Source: Thunnus maccoyii (lineage: Eukaryota; Chordata; Actinopteri; Scombriformes; Scombridae). Taken from it: 64,000 nucleotides of DNA. Position numbers and translations under genes: made by a program. Position 1 is the first letter of the stretch. Every line of letters starts with the position of its first letter. A model generated the notes under the pieces. The model had not been told where the DNA came from, did not search any database, and saw only the letters and a program-made list of their open reading frames with translations. Shown piece after piece: positions 61,381-64,000 of this stretch. The stretch is taken from assembly GCF_910596095.1 (NCBI RefSeq), contig NC_056536.1, positions 13,783,291 to 13,847,290 of the forward strand, in the 5' to 3' direction.

Positions 61381-63694
61381 TCAAAACCTGGCTCCATCAG
61401 GGAAAAACAAAGCATGCAGACCTCTCTTCACACTCTTCAACTCCCCTTCTTGCTACAAAAGGTACAAAGCATAAAGAAACACTCAAGAATGACACTTCAT
61501 TTAAAACCTTACACAACACTATATGAGTCATAAATCTTCTCAAGACTGTTGGTATGTACAAGCTTTCACACGAGCATTGTCCTGCTGACAGACTGAAGGA
61601 CACCAAATGAAAGAGAGAGAGAACGCCAGCCTAATTGTTTTGGTCTAATCCGTGCTGAAGAGTCATCTGTGTCGTGTCTACTCACCATCTCGCCGAGGAG
61701 TCTGTCCTGAACTGACTTCATGTCTTTTCTTATCAGGCGCATCTGAAAACATCAGGCAGAGCAGCAGGGTTTTAGGGGTGGTAACACAGAATAAAACACA
61801 CTCAGAACAAGCAGGGGACAACTTGAGATAAGCAAAACATTATAAAAGCCACTCAGCAAAAAATGACTGAACAGACAGGTTGACAGGCAGAGGTGACGTG
61901 TTCTATTTTTAAAAACTGATGAAGTGTGAAGGGATGTTCTTCACTCGAAGCTACCTGAGCTCTGGATTTACACAGCTAATTAGAAGTCTAACACTTGAGC
62001 AAAGCAATGAAGCACATAGTAGACGTTAGTTGTGAAGTTTAGGCCCGAGGCTCAGACCTGGGATGTGAATATTCTTTCCTCGTACTCCAAGCTGTGACAC
62101 ACGTTACTCTGGAGAGTTTTCTTCAGGGTCTCGTTTCTGGAGGGAAGGAGAGAGACAGTCACGCAACCGAATGAAGAAGAGGGTGAAGAAGCTGAGAGAA
62201 CACACAAGGTAAAGGTAAAGGAAAAATGTAAATTATATTTATGTCATTTTAATCTAATTTTAGGTTGCCCTTTTTTAACATCTTGCCAAGCACAACAGAT
62301 AAAAATGAGCCTTTTAGGCAAACTGGCCAGCTTACAGTTCTTTTTTTCAATAATGAGCTTTGTCTCTGTCAAATAAATACATTTAAAATGAATGATAAAA
62401 TAAAAAAGGGGGGAACAAGGCAACACTGATGAACATTAAAGGCTCTATTTCTTAAAAGGTGCACTTGTGGAAAAGGATTCCTGGTTTACTAGACACAATT
62501 ACAATAGCTGTGGAGTTAAAATACTTGATGTGAGTGTTAATTTAATGATTTTTTTTGGTCTTTAGAATTAGATTTAGAATCAAACATATATCTAACGGTG
62601 TCTGTTAAAGCTGAAAGCCTTTCAAGTACGTACAGATTTGGGCATTCATGTGACCGCAGTAAGTCAAGATGGAACTGACATGAAGATGACAAAGAACTTA
62701 AGACCACTGACAAAATATGGTGAAAGACCTTGCCAGAAGACAACAGTCACTAAAAGCAATCACACTAAATCTGTGCTGTATGGCAGAGTGGCCAAAAAGA
62801 AGCTACAGCTGAAAAAAAGACCCATAACTATGTGTAAAACATATAATAATAAAAAAATAGATAGCCACTTATGACGGGATGAATTTGTGTGCTTTATATA
62901 AACACAAAAATATAAATACTTCATTGTCACCCATTTATTTGAAAACGCCATCGTGACTTTAATATATTTTAGTCATGACTGGGTGTACCAGTGAGGATGG
63001 CCTTTTGTAATCAGAGGGAAATCTTGCTAAACATCAGTGAACTCAGCTTAGTCAAATGAATTGGCCACATGCCTCCAAAAAATAGCTTGTGCTTTTGGGT
63101 GCATATCTAGCTTATGATGATATGCCTGAGGAAAAAATGTATTTTTCAGTCAAGCTTTTTAATCCATGTTCCACAGAATAAACAAGAGTGTTATTCAAAC
63201 GTTTACAGGGTATTTGAGTTTAAGCCTGTGGTAACTGCATTGATCAAAGTGTGGAAGGAAACTTAACAAAATGGTTCTTTCAGCAAACACAAATACACAC
63301 ACTAGGCCTCTTATTCACCTCCTGGTTTCCTGCTCCTGGTAAGAATGGAACGCCATGATCTGCTTTTTCCAGTACATCTGAGAGAACATAGACACACAGA
63401 TCACATCAACAACACGTCATATTTGATAACAATCGCGTCTGACAGAATACTGTACGGTGAGATTTTTTTTTTATTTTTTTTTTTAATAATACTACTTTCA
63501 GCATTCTCCCTCAAATTGTTACAAAATGATAGTGTCTGTGTGAGAGAGCAAGAGAAAATGAAAGAAATACATAGAAAGAGTCAGAGTGACCTACAGTCAG
63601 GTCTTTCTCCATGTTTTTCAGTGTAGTGTCATCCTGCTCCAGTTTGTGGATCTCCTCCAAGAGGACCTTCTGTACCTGTTCAAGTCTCTGAGTC
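61381..63694 (-). CDS. sycp2: C-terminal five exons of synaptonemal complex protein 2 (partial)
   Basis: Coding exons in transcript order are 63694-63595, 63377-63319, 62136-62058, 61742-61686 and 61452-61381 (stop). All have GT-AG edges and compatible phases. The 5' part lies beyond the right edge. The 122 or so residues read as a heptad-rich coiled coil: TQRLEQVQKVLLEEIHKLE, then MYWKKQIMAFHSYQEQE, NETLKKTLQSNVCHSLEYEE, MRLIRKDMKSVQDRLLGEM and the terminus QEGELKSVKRGLHALF. SYCP2 is a lateral-element protein of the meiotic synaptonemal complex whose C-terminal coiled coil pairs with SYCP3. The identification rests on remembered resemblance of the C-terminus and on position: PHACTR3 and SYCP2 are tail-to-tail neighbours in human. 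Another coiled-coil gene cannot be excluded. Confidence 0.75.
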
Positions 63695-64000
63695 CTGTAC
63701 AGAGGATGGAAAATAAACCAGTGAAGTGGAAATCAAAAATGAAAAGCAAACGAAAAATGTTTTTTCCCCCAGATTGTAGGATGACAAAACACTAGAGCTA
63801 CAGCCTATTAAACATACTGTACTAACAAGTTTTTTTTGTTTTGTTTTAATTTTTCCTTAAATGACCACATTGGTAGGCAACCAGCCATCAATCAAAGGTA
63901 AAAACTAAGCAGTATTTTTGATGTTAAAAACTTCAAATTTGCACATTAATTTTGTAATTTCTTGTGGAAAAGTTAGCTGTGTGTTTTGATTGCAACACTA
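63695..64000 (-). other. Intron of the partial sycp2 gene up to the right edge
   Basis: The 3' end of the intron before the 63694 exon (acceptor CCTCTGTACAG). AT-rich, with no further exon recognised before the window ends. Confidence 0.6.

Noticed and set aside
62638..62874. Lys/Thr-rich 78-residue frame on + inside a sycp2 intron
   Set aside because: AT-rich chance frame without splice sites or known similarity.
1..64000. Search for CRISPR arrays, rRNA, tRNA genes, integrated viruses or bacterial-type operons
   Set aside because: No regularly spaced direct repeats, no recognisable rRNA or tRNA, and no viral coding sequence seen; tandem repeats are ordinary microsatellites.

Overview
This window is teleost (ray-finned fish) nuclear DNA. 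Evidence: short exons with GT-AG introns, abundant CA, TA and TATC microsatellites, a decayed Tc1-like transposon, L2-type LINE debris and small MITE-like repeats, and four vertebrate genes whose exons join in consistent reading phase. I found no bacterial, phage or organellar signature.

Layout. Positions 1-14474 hold no gene I can support: AT-rich DNA with microsatellites, two G-rich tracts, a polypurine tract and repeat fragments. A small secreted three-WAP-domain gene (wfdc2-like, + strand, 4 exons) lies at 14475-15465. It is followed tail-to-tail by pigt (- strand, 11 coding exons, 28548 down to 18806), the PIG-T subunit of the GPI transamidase. The pigt promoter sits in a 62-bp-arm inverted repeat and is head-to-head with phactr3 (+ strand, 12 coding exons, 29856-60249), a phosphatase-1 and actin regulator (scapinin). 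An 18-kb first intron separates phactr3 exon 1 from the rest. Tail-to-tail with phactr3, on the - strand, are the last five exons of a coiled-coil gene that I identify as sycp2 (61381-63694, continuing past the right edge).

The genes do not form a pathway. As I recall, in human the WFDC2/PIGT pair and the PHACTR3/SYCP2 pair are both on 20q13 but many megabases apart; here they are neighbours. The most interesting points are: (1) phactr3 lacks the exon for the N-terminal RPEL actin-binding repeat while keeping the adjacent basic nuclear-import stretch; (2) a CpG-rich block directly in front of phactr3 exon 8 carries an ATG in frame with that exon, suggesting a 128-residue short isoform; (3) pigt carries a low-complexity N-terminal extension of about 70 residues; (4) the pigt promoter is palindromic; (5) there is a perfect 15-bp hairpin in phactr3 intron 3. 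I could not run alignments or searches; identities rest on reading the translated exons and on remembered family sequences.
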